Assembly (NCBI GenBank): GCA_903861125.1
Contig: CAIOTF010000054.1
Coordinates: forward strand, 62,001 to 126,000
DNA: 64,000 bases
Source: an uncultured Ignavibacteriota bacterium
GTDB taxonomy: Bacteria; Bacteroidota; Ignavibacteria; UBA10030; UBA8401
Reading direction: 5' to 3'
A program made the position numbers and the translations under genes. The notes beneath the pieces were generated by a model that saw only the letters and a list, made by a program, of their open reading frames with translations, was not told the origin of the DNA and ran no database searches. Numbering within the stretch: position 1 is the first letter of the stretch; every line of letters begins with the position of its first letter. Positions 61,994 through 64,000 of the stretch are shown here, piece by piece.

Positions 61994-63580
61994 TTAATTT
62001 GTACGGTTCGGCCGCGTATCCGGTTTGTGCGGAAGTTTTTCATTGCGCATCGCAGCATCATACGCAAATGCCGCCATCAGTATCGCGGCTTGTTTCAGAT
62101 CCTCTTCCGGAACACGGTCGAACAGGTCCATGGTGGTGTGGTGAGTGCGTGTTTCATATTCAATGGGATCCTGAATGAACTGAAATCCCGGAATACCGAC
62201 CGCATCGAACGAAAGATGATCTGTACCGCCGGTGTTTTGCAATGATAGCGTCGTTGCTCCCATATCTTTGAACGGCGAGAGCCAGGCGCGGAAAACAGGA
62301 CGAACGGCTTCATTCCCCTGCATATACATCCCCCGGACTTTTCCGCTCCCGTTGTCGTTATTAAAATACGCAGCAATTTTTTCTGCTTCCGGTTTCAATG
62401 AATCTCTTGTGCCGAAATGCTGTTTTACATACGCTGCAGAACCAAGCAATCCCTCTTCTTCGGCTCCCCATAATCCTATGCGGATTGTCCGGCGCGGTGC
62501 TGCACCTATGCTCTTCAATATTCTCATCGCTTCCAAGCAGACAGCCGATCCGGTTGCATTGTCGGTAGCACCGGTTCCCCCGTGCCACGAATCAAAATGT
62601 CCGCCGATGATCACCACTTCATCCTTCAGGTCTCCTCCCGGAATTTCGGCGATCACGTTATACGAATCTTCATCCTTTGCGGTCATGGTCACTTCCAACT
62701 CCACGGCAAGTTTTATCTTCTCACCTTTCTGCGCCAAACGGACGAGGCGGTTGTAATGTTCGGCACCAACTTCGATCTGCGGCGGAATGAGGGGTGCTTT
62801 GCTGCTTTGCGCGGAAACACGGTACGGTGAACCATAGGCAGTGTCCGGATGATTGGGAACGTATGCCTGTGCCACAGAAACACTGCCGCCGGAATTTCGT
62901 GTTGAATATGAAGAGGTAAGAACTGCGGCAACATTCTCCTTCATCAGCAGCTGCCATTTTTCATACGTCAGCAGAGCGGCCTGCCGCATGGCCTCGTTGG
63001 GACGGATATTTCTTCTCCCGCTCCGCTGAGCATCGGCATTTGCCATGTTCAGCAGCGACGAATCCGCCTCGCGAACTGCCAGCGGTTTCCAATATGCGGC
63101 AACATCACCGGATTTCGTAAGAAGAACAAATTTTCCTTTTAATTTTCCTCTGTATGCATCAAGCTGACCGGCTGAATCTGCGTCAAGGTAAACGACATCC
63201 GCCTCCACCCGTCCTTTTAGTCCTGGCGACCACGCTTTCGGATACGAGATAAGCGGTTGTATCTGTCTGCCGATCATCGTTGCAGAAAATTTTTTCAGTT
63301 CCCAGCTTTTGCCGAACGGTCCCCACGATTCAAGATGGGCGTTTTGAAGACCAATCTCTTTCATCTTTCCCACCGCCCAGTTTGCAGCCGCGAGATATTG
63401 CGGCGAACCGGCAAGGCGCGGTCCGTATACATCGGAAAGGATCCACAGAATATCCTTTGCCTGCGAATGATCCCATCCTTCCGTGCGGATCGCCGCCATC
63501 ATTGCGCTGTCAACTTTTTCCTGCGCAACCATCAACTGAATAAATAAAACTGCAACCAGACATTGAATCACTTTTTTCAT
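61994..63580 (-). CDS. Exported M28-family aminopeptidase
   Basis: A 528-residue secreted zinc peptidase with a signal peptide (ending VAQ). Metal and catalytic motifs are GGHFDSWHGGTGATDNATG (His and bridging Asp), GAEEEGLLGS (general base and ligand Glu), FNNDNGSG, and a late His in GGTDHLSFD. A PA-like insert lies near residues 130-260. It would trim peptides outside the cytoplasm. The ATG at 63580 has AAGGAGAG before it; the longer frame to 63766 overlaps the next gene upstream. Confidence 0.9.
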   Translation of the reverse strand: MKKVIQCLVAVLFIQLMVAQEKVDSAMMAAIRTEGWDHSQAKDILWILSDVYGPRLAGSPQYLAAANWAVGKMKEIGLQNAHLESWGPFGKSWELKKFSATMIGRQIQPLISYPKAWSPGLKGRVEADVVYLDADSAGQLDAYRGKLKGKFVLLTKSGDVAAYWKPLAVREADSSLLNMANADAQRSGRRNIRPNEAMRQAALLTYEKWQLLMKENVAAVLTSSYSTRNSGGSVSVAQAYVPNHPDTAYGSPYRVSAQSSKAPLIPPQIEVGAEHYNRLVRLAQKGEKIKLAVELEVTMTAKDEDSYNVIAEIPGGDLKDEVVIIGGHFDSWHGGTGATDNATGSAVCLEAMRILKSIGAAPRRTIRIGLWGAEEEGLLGSAAYVKQHFGTRDSLKPEAEKIAAYFNNDNGSGKVRGMYMQGNEAVRPVFRAWLSPFKDMGATTLSLQNTGGTDHLSFDAVGIPGFQFIQDPIEYETRTHHTTMDLFDRVPEEDLKQAAILMAAFAYDAAMRNEKLPHKPDTRPNRTN

Positions 63581-63624
63581 AACTCTCCTTTTTACCGTTT
63601 GATGGAGAAAAAATATTGTTTGTG

Positions 63625-64000
63625 CTATTGTACCAGCAGAGAGTCTGCCGACGGAGTTGCCGGCTGTTTCTTTACCTGCACATCGCCGATAGAATTCAGA
63701 AAATCCTTCCTCATATTTGCGGCTACACGTATATCGGAACCATTGTGCCATATCTTTCCGTCCCATACGCGGGATTCTATCTTGAACTCGAATTTTTTCT
63801 TGTCCGGTGTAAATTTTGCTACAATGCGAATCTGGTACCGTTCGTTTTGAAGGTCCTCGGAAAAATAGGTCTGACCATAAGCCGAGCGGACGTATCCATC
63901 TTCTTTTGAGATCATATCCAGTTCAAACTTCTTCGTAATAATATAGATAACGCGCTGCCATGCATCTTCATATTTTACTGCCGGTTTTATATCCATCGAT
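63625..64000 (-). CDS. Hypothetical protein, truncated at the window edge
   Basis: About 124 codons are seen; the frame stays open to the right edge, so the true N-terminus is probably outside. The visible part is beta-rich with charged strands (YQIRIVAKFTPDKKKFEFKIESRVWDG) and contains no catalytic motif. It looks like the soluble body of a lipoprotein or exported protein of unknown function. It lies 44 bases upstream of the M28 gene on the same strand. Confidence 0.5.
   Translation of the reverse strand, partial: SMDIKPAVKYEDAWQRVIYIITKKFELDMISKEDGYVRSAYGQTYFSEDLQNERYQIRIVAKFTPDKKKFEFKIESRVWDGKIWHNGSDIRVAANMRKDFLNSIGDVQVKKQPATPSADSLLVQ

Overview
The window most likely comes from a member of the Bacteroidota/Chlorobiota assemblage, probably class Ignavibacteria or a close relative. 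The evidence is a classic QNYPNPFNP type IX secretion sorting domain (protein at 52914-55331), a clade II type nitrous oxide reductase cluster, a DUF2723 membrane glycosyltransferase and a DUF6132 protein. No rRNA, tRNA, CRISPR array, transposase or phage gene was seen, so this looks like an ordinary chromosomal segment with densely packed operons.

Layout. 1-4162: a truncated membrane protein overlapped by a QueF-like protein that lacks two catalytic residues, a secreted alpha/beta hydrolase, a small exported protein, a GT4 glycosyltransferase and a methyltransferase. 4282-11947: a large DUF2723 mannosyltransferase-like protein, then hemW, two tandem signal peptidase I genes and lepA, all on the minus strand. 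12311-19314: an M1 peptidase that appears fused to an outer-membrane beta-barrel, an ECF sigma factor with a small membrane partner, two NAD(P)-dependent oxidoreductases and a membrane metallophosphoesterase. 19399-25977: an arginase-family ureohydrolase, the cell-shape genes mreD-mrdA-rodA without mreBC, a lipoprotein and a metallo-beta-lactamase-fold hydrolase. 26164-29951: an ECF sigma/zinc anti-sigma pair followed by eight short sulfur and redox genes (DUF2892, thioredoxin, FmdB, two rhodaneses, DUF6132, OsmC, DUF302).

30083-43535 is a nitrous oxide respiration island on the minus strand. In transcription order it holds a Crp/Fnr regulator, then a di-iron Fe-S repair protein, a GltD-like flavoprotein, a Rieske protein, cytochrome b, a pentaheme cytochrome c, nosZ, a NosB-like membrane protein, a YwiC-like membrane protein, nosD, nosF, nosL and nosY. 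The twelve genes after the regulator have gaps of at most 65 bases or overlap. A palindromic Fnr-like box lies about 34 bases from a TATATT -10 candidate ahead of the first of them. The Rieske/b/c proteins would carry electrons from quinol to the lipid-anchored NosZ, and NosDFYL would supply its copper-sulfur centre.

43712-49487 holds rplU-rpmA, malate dehydrogenase, an RsbW-type kinase, an outer-membrane barrel protein coupled to an epimerase, and a SIMPL protein. 49557-56563 is a MacAB-like export operon that includes a T9SS-secreted protein with a C39-like peptidase domain and a CDGSH Fe-S protein. 56799 to the end is a mixed set: SGNH hydrolase, DinB/YfiT protein, sugar nucleotidyltransferase, YdjM-like membrane protein, two GNAT acetyltransferases, a small membrane zinc-site protein, an M28 peptidase and a truncated hypothetical protein.

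The points most worth following up are the QueF-like protein without its catalytic Cys and His, the single Fnr-box nitrous oxide operon with its own quinol-oxidising module, the T9SS C39-like protein inside an ABC efflux operon, the M1-barrel fusion and the sulfur-relay cluster behind a zinc anti-sigma switch. All functional calls rest on reading motifs by eye; no searches were run.
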